Positions 25,131 to 34,649 are shown, counted from the first letter of the stretch. The stretch is DNA of 64,000 bases from Pseudodesulfovibrio sediminis (GCF_020886695.1 NZ_AP024485.1:877001-941000), one strand, 5' to 3'. Program-made: numbers and translations. Notes: generated by a model from the sequence alone, not told the origin.

Positions 25131-25345
25131 ACCGCTCTCCTTTTTATTTGATCATATAGGTTTAGAACCACCGCAGAAACGAGTTTTGTCTTAAATAATG
25201 TAAAGAACATTAAGAAACCTTAAAGCAAACTGTTACTACATAAATTCCTCATGCAACAACTCGTATAGGAAAAAAATTCCTCTATAAACGCTTTCATCAT
25301 CTTCCTCCGTATAAATGAGCAAATAAAAATGAATTTTGTCCGCTG

Positions 25346-25362
25346 TGGGCAAAATCATCGCA
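25346..25362 (+). promoter_or_regulatory. Putative sigma-54 (-24/-12) promoter of flagellin
   Basis: TGGGCAAAATCATCGCA has GG at 25348-25349 and GC at 25360-25361, exactly 10 bases apart as sigma-54 needs, with -24 GGCA and -12 TCGCA (consensus TTGCA). The start of transcription would fall near 25373, just before the ribosome site at 25382. GG-N10-GC alone is common, so this is tentative. Confidence 0.35.
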
Positions 25363-25391
25363 TGGATGCACCCACTTTCAAGGAGGAAAGT

Positions 25392-26249
25392 ATGTCTCTC
25401 GTAATCAACAACAACGTCATGGCTAATTCAACGGCACGGAACCTGAACAACGCTTACAGCGCATTGGGTACCTCTACAGAACGTCTGTCGTCCGGCCTGC
25501 GGGTCAACAGCGCGGCTGACGATGCTGCCGGCCTGGCCGTCAGAGAGCTTATGCGCTCGGACGTCTCCACCCTCAACCAAGGGGTCAGGAATGCCAACGA
25601 CGGCATCTCCATGATCCAAACCGCTGACGGCGCGCTTTCCGTCATCGATGAAAAGCTCATCCGCATGAAGGAACTGGCTGAGCAGGCTGCCACCGGTACG
25701 TACACTGACGGCCAGCGTCTGATCATCGATTCGGAGTACCAGGCCATGGCTTCGGAAATCACCCGAATCGCCTCTGCCACGGACTTCAACGGCATCTACC
25801 TGCTCAACGGCAACCTGTCCGGCGACGGCCTGACCGTCCATTTCGGCACAGGCAACGATGCAGCTGAAGACAAGTATGCCGTGACCATCGACAACTGCAC
25901 CGCTTCTGCTCTCGGCGTCGGCCTGAACGCCGGAACCAGTGCTGCCGGCGCAACGGTTTCCACCCAGGAGCTCGCACAGAACGCCCTGGATGCACTCAAC
26001 AACGCAATCACGTCCAAGGACACGGTCAGAGCCAACCTCGGCGCAATGCAGAACAGACTTTCGGCAACCATTTCCAACCTGGAAGTCCAGGCGGAAAACC
26101 TTCAGGCTGCCGAATCCCGTATCTCCGATGTGGATGTCGCAACTGAGATGACAGAGTATACCAAGCAGCAGATCATAACCCAATCTGCCGTGGCGATGCT
26201 TTCACAAGCCAACTCACTCCCGCAGATGGCTTTGTCGCTCATCGGCTAG
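25392..26249 (+). CDS. fliC: Flagellin
   Basis: 285 residues, the filament subunit exported by the flagellar type III system. The conserved N-terminal D0/D1 helices (NNNVMANSTARNLNNAYSAL, then STERLSSGLRVNSAADDAAG) and C-terminal D0/D1 (NLEVQAENLQAAESRISDVD ... MLSQANSLPQMALSLI) flank a short central variable region. The ATG at 25392 follows AGGAGG; a longer frame starting at 25329 has no flagellin-like N-terminus. It is followed by a strong terminator, so it is a single-gene unit. Confidence 0.95.
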   Translation: MSLVINNNVMANSTARNLNNAYSALGTSTERLSSGLRVNSAADDAAGLAVRELMRSDVSTLNQGVRNANDGISMIQTADGALSVIDEKLIRMKELAEQAATGTYTDGQRLIIDSEYQAMASEITRIASATDFNGIYLLNGNLSGDGLTVHFGTGNDAAEDKYAVTIDNCTASALGVGLNAGTSAAGATVSTQELAQNALDALNNAITSKDTVRANLGAMQNRLSATISNLEVQAENLQAAESRISDVDVATEMTEYTKQQIITQSAVAMLSQANSLPQMALSLIG

Positions 26250-26269
26250 TCCACTCCTTCTCTAACCAG

Positions 26270-26305
26270 AGGCCCGCCCGGAAACCCGTCCGTGCGGGCC
26301 TTTGT
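26270..26305 (+). terminator. Flagellin terminator
   Basis: GGCCCGC at 26271-26277 pairs with GCGGGCC at 26294-26300 around CCGGAAACCCGTCCGT, followed by TTTGTTCC. It begins 21 bases after the flagellin stop. Confidence 0.8.
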
Positions 26306-26587
26306 TCCTTATTGATCGTTCAAAACATCCATCAGGTTTCATTATTCTTTTTAACCACGGGGAAAAAATCTCCGACCAATCGAGCGGATCCTTGGGAACA
26401 AGCAAAAAAAATACCCACAACAAACTGTCTTCATAAAGTTTTATTTAGTTTTATTATAAAAATGGAAGTTATTTTTTATAATATAAACATAAAAACAATA
26501 ATTATTTAAGACTAATACATAAATTGAAAGAGAAACTAAACGTTATACGGCATTTCAATTGCTCATTTTGAAGTCAGGAGGTTCAAT
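26306..26587. other. AT-rich leader before the sigma-factor gene
   Basis: About 280 bases of much lower G+C than the surroundings, especially 26430-26520. TTATAAAAAT near 26453 faces ATTTTTTATAA near 26470, an AT hairpin. No convincing gene: the 65-codon frame at 26312 has no ribosome site and low-complexity codons. The low G+C continues into the next gene. Confidence 0.6.
26547..26563 (+). promoter_or_regulatory. Putative sigma-54 promoter of the sigma-factor/flgD operon
   Basis: ACGGCATTTCAATTGCT carries GG at 26549-26550 and GC at 26561-26562 with a 10-base spacer, -24 GGCA and -12 TTGCT, a close match to TGGCAC-N5-TTGCW. Transcription would start near 26574, immediately before AGGAGG at 26576-26581. 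It has the same geometry as the site before flagellin. Confidence 0.45.
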
Positions 26588-27169
26588 ATGAGTAGTACAA
26601 CAATTCAATTAAATCGTTCATATGACAATTTATCATATGAAGTATTATTTAAAGAACACTCAAAGCTAATATTAAAGCTCATTTACAACTTCGTTAATGC
26701 GAAAAATATTCACATTAATAAAAGTGAAATAGACGACATATTTCAAGAAGTTGCATTAAAGCTCTTCAGGAATGACTACTTGTCTAAGTATAATAATGAG
26801 AAGAGTTCTTTTATTACTTGGTTGAACATCGTTTGTAGAACAACTTCAATTGATTACTACAGAAAGAAGATGAAGTGGATGGAATCAATTCTCACGGATC
26901 TTCCTTCGCTGGAAACAGAAGCAGGTGACGAGTCAGCTCTGTTCAGCCTCCCGGCAGACGTCCTGACCAAAAGACAGACCGAGGTCATCACGCTCTATTA
27001 CAAGGAAGGGCTGGTCGCCTGTGAAATCGCGGCGGCTCTGGGGATTACGGCCAGGACAGTTCGCAGCATCAAGTTCCAGGCGCTGAACAGGCTTCGCAAA
27101 TATTACGGAGCAGCCACGCCTCTCAACGAAGTCGGCACCGAAGAAGAAACGCGGAGGAAAGTGTCATGA
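26588..27169 (+). CDS. Sigma-70-family (ECF-like) RNA polymerase sigma factor
   Basis: 193 residues. Region 2 is at about 20-95 (LFKEHSKLILKLIYNFVNA, DDIFQEVALKLF, SFITWLNIVCRTTSIDYYRK) and region 4 at about 120-175 (LTKRQTEVITLYYKEGLVAC, EIAAALGITARTVRSIKFQA). No region 3, so it is ECF-like. ATG 26588 has AGGAGG six bases away. Its stop overlaps the flgD start (ATGA). It probably controls hook and filament genes, or is co-produced with them. Odd: the region 2 half is strongly AT-rich and the region 4 half has ordinary host composition, switching near 26885. Confidence 0.85.
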   Translation: MSSTTIQLNRSYDNLSYEVLFKEHSKLILKLIYNFVNAKNIHINKSEIDDIFQEVALKLFRNDYLSKYNNEKSSFITWLNIVCRTTSIDYYRKKMKWMESILTDLPSLETEAGDESALFSLPADVLTKRQTEVITLYYKEGLVACEIAAALGITARTVRSIKFQALNRLRKYYGAATPLNEVGTEEETRRKVS

Positions 27170-27858
27170 GCATTGATACAACAAGTTACTACGACTCGTT
27201 GACCCTTGCCTCAAGCACCGACACTTCGGTGACTGTCACAACCGATACGGCAGCAGCTTCGCTCACGTCAGAAGACTTCATCACCCTGCTGTTGGCCGAA
27301 CTGGAATACCAGGACCCGACTGATCCCGTGGACAACTCCGAAATGGTTGACCAGATGACCCAGTACTCCCAGCTCGAACAGATGACGGAAATGAATACAA
27401 AGATGGAGACCCTGAACGAAAGCATGACATCGATGTCCGCTATGAGCAGCCTCGATTACATCGGCAAGCAGGTTGAAGCTGATGGTAGCACGATCACTGT
27501 TTCAGGCGATGATATTTCCACTCTTTATCTTCTTCTCGAAGAAGATGCCGCATCGGCCACCTGCAACATTTATAACAGCAGCGGAACCCTCGTCGACACG
27601 CTGACTTTATCCGACCTTGAATCCGGATACACATCTCTTAGCTGGGATGGCACCGACTACAACGGCGAAACCGCATCCGATGGCTACTATTACGTCTCCG
27701 TCTCTGCCGAAGACAGTAATGGTGCTGACGTAGACGTCACGACCAAAACAACGGGTACCGTCATCGGCATCAACAACACCTCGGATGGCGTTTACCTGAC
27801 CTTCGAAGATGGGCGTTCAGTCAACATTCTGGACGTAACCTTCGCCACCTCCTCATAA
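27166..27858 (+). CDS. flgD: Flagellar hook-capping/assembly protein FlgD
   Basis: 230 residues. The N-terminal FlgD signature is clear (FITLLLAELEYQDPTDPVDN, then EMVDQMTQYSQLEQM). The C-terminal part carries the FlgD Ig/tudor-like region with SLSWDGTDYNGETASDGYYY. FlgD caps the growing hook and is discarded. Overlaps the sigma gene by four bases and precedes the hook protein by 36 bases. Confidence 0.95.
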   Translation: MSIDTTSYYDSLTLASSTDTSVTVTTDTAAASLTSEDFITLLLAELEYQDPTDPVDNSEMVDQMTQYSQLEQMTEMNTKMETLNESMTSMSAMSSLDYIGKQVEADGSTITVSGDDISTLYLLLEEDAASATCNIYNSSGTLVDTLTLSDLESGYTSLSWDGTDYNGETASDGYYYVSVSAEDSNGADVDVTTKTTGTVIGINNTSDGVYLTFEDGRSVNILDVTFATSS

Positions 27859-27894
27859 GCATTACTTAATCTCATTAATTACGAGGATATAGAC

Positions 27895-29445
27895 ATGAGT
27901 ATCACAGGATCAATGTACACAGGCATTTCCGGTCTTCAAGCCCAAAGCCAGGCAACATCCGTTGTCAGTAACAACCTCGCCAACTCCACAACCACAGGTT
28001 ACAAAAGTTCATCAATCCATTTTGAGGATGTCTTCTACAGCACCGTATATGCGGGAAACAGCGCCAACCAAGTTGGAAACGGTGTTTCCGTGGCATCCAT
28101 TAATACGGACTACTCCCAGGGGGCATACGCATCCAGCAACTCAGTCACAGACGTGGCCATCAATGGAGACGGCTTTTATATTGTAGTGGACCCGGATACG
28201 GACAACACCTACTACACACGCGCTGGGAATTTCAACTTTGACACTAATGGTTATCTGGTCGACGCCCACGGCAACCGTGTTCAAGGCTGGGAAATGGATG
28301 ACAACTCCATTTCCGGCACCCTGACCGACATTCAACTGGATAACTCCCAGTCTCCGCCACAGGCAACCAGTGAAGTCAAGCTGTCCCTGAACCTCGACTC
28401 CACGTCCACGGACAACTCGACATCCACGACAACCCCCTATTCAGCACTCTTCGGCACATACGACGGCACCGCCGATCCGGCCATGGATGACTCCCGCTAT
28501 TCATACACCACTACTATTTCCGTCTATGATGAAAATGGTGGAGCGCACGATCTGACAGCCTATTTCGATCTGGTTTCTTCTGATGATGGAGATCTGGTCT
28601 GGGAATACGTGATCACCTGTGACAGCAGCGAAGACATGCGGGACTTTCAAGGCACTGACATAGACACCACCAGTGCGGCAGGTGCGCTCATGACCGGCAC
28701 CATGACCTTCTCCTCATCCGGCGACCTGCAATCCATGACAGCCTTCACTCTGTCGGATACTCCGACAAACACCACAGACCCCATGGCTGCGGAAAACTGG
28801 GTTCTGGCCGACTTCGACACCAATGGCCTGCCTATTTTCAACGCCAACTTCACGGGGGCGGACGAAGACCAGGAAATCACCCTGAACTTCGGACTCTCAA
28901 ACACCGATTCAACCACTGGGACCGGCTGGGACACGACAGGTGGTATCGACTCGATGGATGATTTGGATGCCACCACGACCACTGATGACTTGCCCTCCTT
29001 CAATGCCAGCAAACTCTCGACATCGACGACGACCAGTACGACTTCCAGTTCATCTACATACACCCTGAGCCAGGACGGATATGCCCCAGGAGTTCTCATC
29101 GACGTATCCATCAGCGAAAACGGTGTGCTCTCAGGCAGCTACACCAACGGCCAAACGCAAAAACTGTATACCTTTGGACTCGCGGACTTCGCCAACCTGC
29201 AGGGATTGAATGCAGAAGGAAGCAATCTCTACTCCGCAACCACAGAATCCGGCCAGGCACTTATCGGCACACCAGGCTCGGCAGGGTTTGGAACGCTAGC
29301 CTCCAATGTCCTTGAGCAGTCCAACGTAGACACTGCTACCGAACTGACCAACCTGATCATCATCCAGGCGGCTTACCAGGCCAACTCCAAGGTGGTCACC
29401 ACTGCCGACACCCTGCTCCAGTCTGCCATCAGCATGAAGCGGTAA
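27895..29445 (+). CDS. flgE: Flagellar hook protein FlgE
   Basis: 516 residues. N-terminus MSITGSMYTGISGLQAQS followed by SVVSNNLANSTTTGYKSS (rod/hook signature) and the FlgE-type DGDGFYIV-like loop (AINGDGFYIVVDPDTDNTYY). The C-terminus ATELTNLIIIQAAYQANSKV... is the matching coiled-coil end. The central domain is unusually rich in Ser, Thr and Asp. Good ribosome site (GAGGA). It is the hook filament; the size is above the E. coli form (~400) because of the insert. Confidence 0.95.
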   Translation: MSITGSMYTGISGLQAQSQATSVVSNNLANSTTTGYKSSSIHFEDVFYSTVYAGNSANQVGNGVSVASINTDYSQGAYASSNSVTDVAINGDGFYIVVDPDTDNTYYTRAGNFNFDTNGYLVDAHGNRVQGWEMDDNSISGTLTDIQLDNSQSPPQATSEVKLSLNLDSTSTDNSTSTTTPYSALFGTYDGTADPAMDDSRYSYTTTISVYDENGGAHDLTAYFDLVSSDDGDLVWEYVITCDSSEDMRDFQGTDIDTTSAAGALMTGTMTFSSSGDLQSMTAFTLSDTPTNTTDPMAAENWVLADFDTNGLPIFNANFTGADEDQEITLNFGLSNTDSTTGTGWDTTGGIDSMDDLDATTTTDDLPSFNASKLSTSTTTSTTSSSSTYTLSQDGYAPGVLIDVSISENGVLSGSYTNGQTQKLYTFGLADFANLQGLNAEGSNLYSATTESGQALIGTPGSAGFGTLASNVLEQSNVDTATELTNLIIIQAAYQANSKVVTTADTLLQSAISMKR

Positions 29446-29474
29446 GCACGTAAACAGGTCAGGAGGATGAGCAG

Positions 29475-31487
29475 ATGATAAATAATCTGTACAACATAGG
29501 GCTCACGTCACTGCAAAATGCCCAGGTATCCATCGACAACGCGTCGAACAATATCGCCAACGCGGATACCACGGGATACCAGAAGACCACGGCCATATAT
29601 GAAACAAGTGATTCCATCACATTATACGGACTCTCGGTGGGAACCGGCGCGAGTGTGGTGGCTATCCAGACGGCCTTCGACCAATTCGTTGAAGCGCAGT
29701 ACCTCGACGCCTTCGCCGACCTTGAACGGCAAACCGCCGCCTATGGCTACCTGTATCAGCTCGACTCGTTGTTCAACCAGACCGACAGCGGCCTGAGCAC
29801 GACTCTGGATGACTTCCTGCTGGCCTGGAACGATCTGGCAACCGACCCGGATTCACTCTCCGCCCGGGAAGCGCAGCTGGGCGAAACGCAAACGCTCATC
29901 TACGGCCTCAACTCCACGGCGGAACAGCTTGAATCCACTGTGGACAGCATCAACGCGGAAATCAGCGACGAAGTCGATGCGGCGAACCAGCTCATCGAGG
30001 ATATCGCCCAGGCCAACGTAGCGATTGTAGCGAACCCCGATGACCTTCAGGCCATATCCGACCGCGATCAGATGATCCGCGATCTCGATGCCCTTATCGG
30101 CGTCGACACAATCTACAAATCCAACGGAGAGGTCACGATTCTGACCGATGAGGGATACACCATGGTTGATGGAGCGCAGACACACTCTCTTGTTTACAGC
30201 GATCAGCAGGCTACCACCTCTTTACTGCGGGATTCCGACTACGATGGCAGCGTCCAGTTCTCCGGCACATCCAGTGAAGAACTGCTCATCGAATTCGTTT
30301 CGACAGGAACGGACGGCACCGCCCAGTTCAAGGTTTCCACGGACGGCGGGACCACATGGCTGGAAGATGAAGACGGCGACACCATGCTGTATACCGCCGG
30401 CGATGAAGACAGTCCGGTAGAAATCGAAGGCGTGGAGATATGGTTTGAAGATGGCACCACGGATCACACCGCTGGCGACCGATACACCATCATCCCCAAA
30501 AGCGGGCTGTACTGGGAATCCAGCGACGGTTCACTGAAAAACATCACGCCCATGACTGATGACAGCGGACAGGATGTCTCCGGCAGGACCTCCGGCGGCA
30601 GCCTGGCCGGACTGTTCACGGCCCGCGATGACACGGTCATCCCCACACTCGACGACCTGGACGACCTGGCCGAGGCCCTCATCTGGGAGGTCAACTCCGC
30701 CCATTCACAGGGAGCCGGACTGGAAGCCCACACCGGCGTGACCGGCAGCTACAGCGTGGACGATTCAAGCGCCATGCTCAGCAACAGCGGCCTGAACTAC
30801 GCAGATGAAATCCAGGCCGGAGACCTGCAGTTGATCACCTATAATGATGACGACACGGTCTCGACTTCATCCATCATTTCCATCGACCCGGCCACCGACT
30901 CCCTCGACGATGTCGTGACGGCCATCAACACGGCGTTTGTCGGAGAGCTGACGGCCTCGGTCAACAGCGACGGGCAACTGGTTCTTGCCTCGGCCTCGGA
31001 CATGACCTTCGAAATAGCCGGGGACTCCTCAAACCTTCTGGCGGCCCTCGGCACCAACACCTTCTTTGCGGGTACGGATGCTTCGAGCATCTCCCTTGAC
31101 AGCTATGTGTCCACAGACACGTCCCACATCAACACCGGCGTTGTCGGTGATGACGGATTGGTCTCTTCGGGAAGCAACTCCATCGCCACGATGATGGCGG
31201 AACTTTCCAGCACGACCACCACAGTGGGAGGACTGGAGACCTCGCTGACCAGCGCACTGGCCACCATCGTCTCTGAAGTGGGGTCCGCAGTGTCCTCCAC
31301 GGAACTCAAGCAGACCTATGCACAGACCTCGGCGGAATATCTCTACAATCAGCAGGCTTCGGCCAATGAAGTGAATGTTGATGAAGAGCTCATAGAACTG
31401 ACCAAACAGCAACAGCAATACCAGGCGGCTGCGGAGATCATCTCCATCACCCAAACCATGATGGATACCATCCTGGACATGGTCTAA
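29475..31487 (+). CDS. flgK: Flagellar hook-associated protein FlgK
   Basis: 670 residues, first hook-filament junction protein. The N-terminus INNLYNIGLTSLQNAQVS with ASNNIANADTTGYQKT, the following SVVAIQTAFDQFVEAQYLDA region and the C-terminus QQQQYQAAAEIISITQTMMD are FlgK-specific. It is longer than the ~550-residue E. coli protein because of an acidic central domain (about 230-540). Starts 30 bases after flgE behind AGGAGG. Co-transcribed with flgL 17 bases on. Confidence 0.95.
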   Translation: MINNLYNIGLTSLQNAQVSIDNASNNIANADTTGYQKTTAIYETSDSITLYGLSVGTGASVVAIQTAFDQFVEAQYLDAFADLERQTAAYGYLYQLDSLFNQTDSGLSTTLDDFLLAWNDLATDPDSLSAREAQLGETQTLIYGLNSTAEQLESTVDSINAEISDEVDAANQLIEDIAQANVAIVANPDDLQAISDRDQMIRDLDALIGVDTIYKSNGEVTILTDEGYTMVDGAQTHSLVYSDQQATTSLLRDSDYDGSVQFSGTSSEELLIEFVSTGTDGTAQFKVSTDGGTTWLEDEDGDTMLYTAGDEDSPVEIEGVEIWFEDGTTDHTAGDRYTIIPKSGLYWESSDGSLKNITPMTDDSGQDVSGRTSGGSLAGLFTARDDTVIPTLDDLDDLAEALIWEVNSAHSQGAGLEAHTGVTGSYSVDDSSAMLSNSGLNYADEIQAGDLQLITYNDDDTVSTSSIISIDPATDSLDDVVTAINTAFVGELTASVNSDGQLVLASASDMTFEIAGDSSNLLAALGTNTFFAGTDASSISLDSYVSTDTSHINTGVVGDDGLVSSGSNSIATMMAELSSTTTTVGGLETSLTSALATIVSEVGSAVSSTELKQTYAQTSAEYLYNQQASANEVNVDEELIELTKQQQQYQAAAEIISITQTMMDTILDMV

Positions 31488-31503
31488 CCGGCAAGGAGTC
31501 ACC

Positions 31504-32697
31504 ATGCGTATCAGCACGGCACAAATATATTCTCAGGCTCTCAATCAGATGAACTCATCCCTCAGCGATGTCTCTGAATTGACCATGATGAATGCCTCCC
31601 AAAAACGAATCAACCGCCCTTCTGACGACCCTTCCGGGATGGGAACGGTAATAGAGTTGACATCATACGATCAATCCTTGAGCGGATACGTCGAAAACTG
31701 CTCTGTGGTGAACGAAACACTCTCCCTGGCGGATGAAACTCTGATGTTGGCGAGTGAAAACATCACGGCGGCCGTGGAGTTGATGGAGCAGGCGTCCACG
31801 GAAACCTACACCGAGACGCAACTCCAGATGATGGCCCTTGAGCTGGACAGCTATCTGGACAGCCTGTTGGTGCTGGCCAACACCGAGATGGGGACCGATT
31901 CCATCTTCGCCGGAGACGACCTGAGCAGTGAAGCCTATGAAATGGGGCTGGGCATCACCCTGTCGAACGACTCACTGACCAATGCCGATTTCGCGTCCAT
32001 GACCGGAGAGGTAGACTCCACGGTCAAGATTCAGTTCACCGAAAGCGGCGACATCGGGACGGACGAACTCGATTACCGCTACTCCACTGACAACGGAGAG
32101 ACATGGACCACGGCAACACTGGCTTCGGGCGACACCACCATAGACGTGGGCACAGCCCAGATCGAATTCAACACCGGCACAACGGTGACCGCCGTCGATG
32201 ACGAGGGCAACGGCACCGAGTTCTATCTGCGGGAGGCCGCCCATTATGTGGGGAGCGACACCAACATGTCCGTTGCCATATCCGAAAACACCAGCGTGGA
32301 CATGAGCTCGGTCGGCAGCACTATTTTCGGCGGCGTGAACGATGCGACCAATACCCCGTACGCTGAACCAAACCTGTTCGAGACCATCAGCAATTGTATC
32401 GTCTACATGGAAATCGGCGACTACGACAGCGTGGGGGCCAGCCTGGACGACATACAGGCAGCGCACGACACGCTTGAGACAGGATCGGCCAATATCGGCG
32501 CACGGGAAAACAAGGTCACCTACACCCAGCAATCCCTGGGGGTCATCCGGGAAATCACGACCAACAGTATCAGCCAGGAAGAAGATGCCGATGCCGCCCA
32601 GCTCGTCGTGGAGCTGGAGCAGGCCAACTATGTGTATCAGGCAGTTCTGTCCACTTCAGCCGAGGTCATGCAGATGAGTCTGCTTAACTACATTTAG
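31504..32697 (+). CDS. flgL: Flagellar hook-associated protein FlgL
   Basis: 397 residues, second junction protein. It shows the flagellin-like N-terminal helix (MRISTAQIYSQALNQMNSS, then NRPSDDPSGMGTVIEL, the FlgL version of the flagellin motif) and the C-terminal ENKVTYTQQSLGVIREITTN...VELEQANYVYQAVLSTSAEV. It is about 80-100 residues longer than usual, with the insert in the middle. Starts behind AAGGAG, with FliD 10 bases downstream. Confidence 0.93.
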   Translation: MRISTAQIYSQALNQMNSSLSDVSELTMMNASQKRINRPSDDPSGMGTVIELTSYDQSLSGYVENCSVVNETLSLADETLMLASENITAAVELMEQASTETYTETQLQMMALELDSYLDSLLVLANTEMGTDSIFAGDDLSSEAYEMGLGITLSNDSLTNADFASMTGEVDSTVKIQFTESGDIGTDELDYRYSTDNGETWTTATLASGDTTIDVGTAQIEFNTGTTVTAVDDEGNGTEFYLREAAHYVGSDTNMSVAISENTSVDMSSVGSTIFGGVNDATNTPYAEPNLFETISNCIVYMEIGDYDSVGASLDDIQAAHDTLETGSANIGARENKVTYTQQSLGVIREITTNSISQEEDADAAQLVVELEQANYVYQAVLSTSAEVMQMSLLNYI

Positions 32698-32706
32698 GGG
32701 GACATC

Positions 32707-34428
32707 ATGGGATATGTTTCATCAGTTTCAAGTACGGTCATAGCCTATGAACCGATTACCACCTCCGGTGAAGTGACCTTTTCCGGACTTGGGAACGGCA
32801 CGGACTTTGACGAAATCATCGATGCCACCATTTCAGCAGAAAGCTACAAGCTGGACGATTATGAAGACCAGAAAACAGAGACCGAGTATATTATCGATCT
32901 GCTGGAACAGTTGGATGAAGCGATCGACGACTTCAACGACAACCTGGACGACATTGATGAACCGGATGAATTCTACTCCATGGAAGGCACATGCAGCAGT
33001 GATGAAGTCGAGGTCGAAGTCACTGGTGAAGCAGACGTCGGCATCCACACCATCATCGTCGACCAGCTGGCCCAGACTGACATCTGGGTCAGTACGGATA
33101 CAGGCTATGATTCCGAGGAAACGGTCATCACCAACTCGGCCACCACACTTGAGGTCTCCTTTCAAGGTGAGACCATCTCCATAGACGTGGCTGCCGGAAC
33201 AACCCTGGAAGGACTGGTTTCCACCATCAACGGCAGCGTTGATGCGCGAGACAAGATCGAAGCCGATCTCATGTATGACGGCGACAGCTATTATTTCACC
33301 CTGAAGAGCACGGACTCCGGTGAAGACAACATATTGACCATCACCGACACCGGCACGTTGATCGACATGTCCACGACAAGTTTCACCAACACGCAGGTTG
33401 GACAGAACGCCAAGATCAAGGTGGACGGTTTCCCGGCAGACGCTGACGAATGGATCGAACGAGACAGCAACTCCATTGACGATGTCGTTGACGGCATCAC
33501 CTTCGACCTGCTGGAAACCACAGACAGCGAAGGAGTTCGGGTCTCCGTGTCCTATGATACGGACGACATGTTCGACACCATCATCGATTTCGTTGACGAA
33601 TTGAATCAGGTCATCCTCGATATTCAGGTTCTCACGGGCCGCGTCACGGAGGAGGAAGACTCGGATGAAGACGCCTACACGGTGGACAACTACGCTCTGG
33701 ATATCGTCTACAACAACATTAAGGACATCCTCTCATCCGGCGCGCTCGGCTTCACCGCCTATGACGAAGACGAAGGTGGAGACTATTACAACGCCCTGTC
33801 CCAGATAGGGTTTTCCACGGACACGGATGAAGGGTCTGACACGTTCGGCCTGTTGCTTGTGGACGAAGATGACCTGGAAGATGCGCTGGATACCGACCCT
33901 GAAGCGGTCGCTGCATTGTTTGCTGAGCGGGCTGTTGGCGAGTCGGACAGCGAAAATTTTCAGGTCATATCCGTCATTGACGGTGTCACCAACGCTGGTG
34001 AACATACGGTTGAATACACCATGTCGGGCGGCGTGATCACTTCGGCCACCATCAATGGAGAAGAGGCGTATATCGAAGGACTGACCATCCTCGGCACAGA
34101 TTCACAGTCCAAGGGGCTGTATATTTCCGTCTCCGATCAAGGCGATGGTGACTACTCCGGCGTCGCACGAGTCAAGCAGGGGAAGATCGGCGAACTCTCC
34201 GATGCGCTGGACAATATTACAGACGAAGATTCCGGCACCATGGTCATCCTCATTGATAATTATGAGGAAAGCCTGACCAGTCTGGATAATCAGATATATA
34301 ATGAAGAGAAACGATTGGATGCATTGGAAACATCACTGACCAGAAGGTATGCCGCACTCGACGCCACCTTGAGTACCTACTCGAACACAAGTGACCTTCT
34401 CACCAGTCTGTTATCCCAACTGGGTTAA
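32707..34428 (+). CDS. fliD: Flagellar filament-capping protein FliD
   Basis: 573 residues. N-terminal cap pattern (FSGLGNGTDFDEIIDATISA) and the FliD C-terminus with TSLDNQIYNEEKRLDALETS and YAALDATLSTYSNTSDLLTS are seen, with a long central region between. The protein is extremely acidic (many DE runs). The last gene of the sigma-flgD-flgE-flgK-flgL-fliD operon, ending at a terminator 16 bases on. FliS and FlgN chaperones are not encoded nearby. Confidence 0.93.
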   Translation: MGYVSSVSSTVIAYEPITTSGEVTFSGLGNGTDFDEIIDATISAESYKLDDYEDQKTETEYIIDLLEQLDEAIDDFNDNLDDIDEPDEFYSMEGTCSSDEVEVEVTGEADVGIHTIIVDQLAQTDIWVSTDTGYDSEETVITNSATTLEVSFQGETISIDVAAGTTLEGLVSTINGSVDARDKIEADLMYDGDSYYFTLKSTDSGEDNILTITDTGTLIDMSTTSFTNTQVGQNAKIKVDGFPADADEWIERDSNSIDDVVDGITFDLLETTDSEGVRVSVSYDTDDMFDTIIDFVDELNQVILDIQVLTGRVTEEEDSDEDAYTVDNYALDIVYNNIKDILSSGALGFTAYDEDEGGDYYNALSQIGFSTDTDEGSDTFGLLLVDEDDLEDALDTDPEAVAALFAERAVGESDSENFQVISVIDGVTNAGEHTVEYTMSGGVITSATINGEEAYIEGLTILGTDSQSKGLYISVSDQGDGDYSGVARVKQGKIGELSDALDNITDEDSGTMVILIDNYEESLTSLDNQIYNEEKRLDALETSLTRRYAALDATLSTYSNTSDLLTSLLSQLG

Positions 34429-34444
34429 CAGACTCTCAAAAAAT

Positions 34445-34472
34445 GGCAGCCGACCACATGGCTGCCTTATTT
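34445..34472 (+). terminator. Terminator of the flagellar operon
   Basis: GGCAGCC at 34445-34451 pairs with GGCTGCC at 34460-34466, loop GACCACAT, followed by TTATTTATTT. Confidence 0.8.
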
Positions 34473-34649
34473 ATTTCCTTTGTCTTACTCGGCTTGTAGC
34501 GAGTAACCGTATACTGAATATCCGTAATATCCTCTTTCAGCACTTCACCAACTGTCGGCACATGCTGTTTACCGTTATTCCGCATTATCCGTCTCAACGT
34601 TTCCACGGGCATTTCCACCGGTAATATCATTCACGACCTCATAACAAAA

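Noticed and set aside
25205-25220. Short inverted repeats (AATGT-N5-ACATT and AGGAA-N5-TTCCT) before flagellin
   Set aside because: Short AT-rich repeats of this size are expected by chance in such DNA.
25285-25314. Sigma-28-like TAAA ... CCGTATAA before flagellin
   Set aside because: The spacer is about 18 bases, not the 15 expected, so the fit to TAAA-N15-GCCGATAA is poor.
26312-26509. 65-codon + strand frame after flagellin
   Set aside because: Lies partly in the AT-rich leader with no ribosome site and a low-complexity end.
34436-34630. 64-codon - strand frame after fliD with a GAGG before its start
   Set aside because: Its last codons are the terminator stem, and its composition does not look like a conserved protein; no family resemblance.
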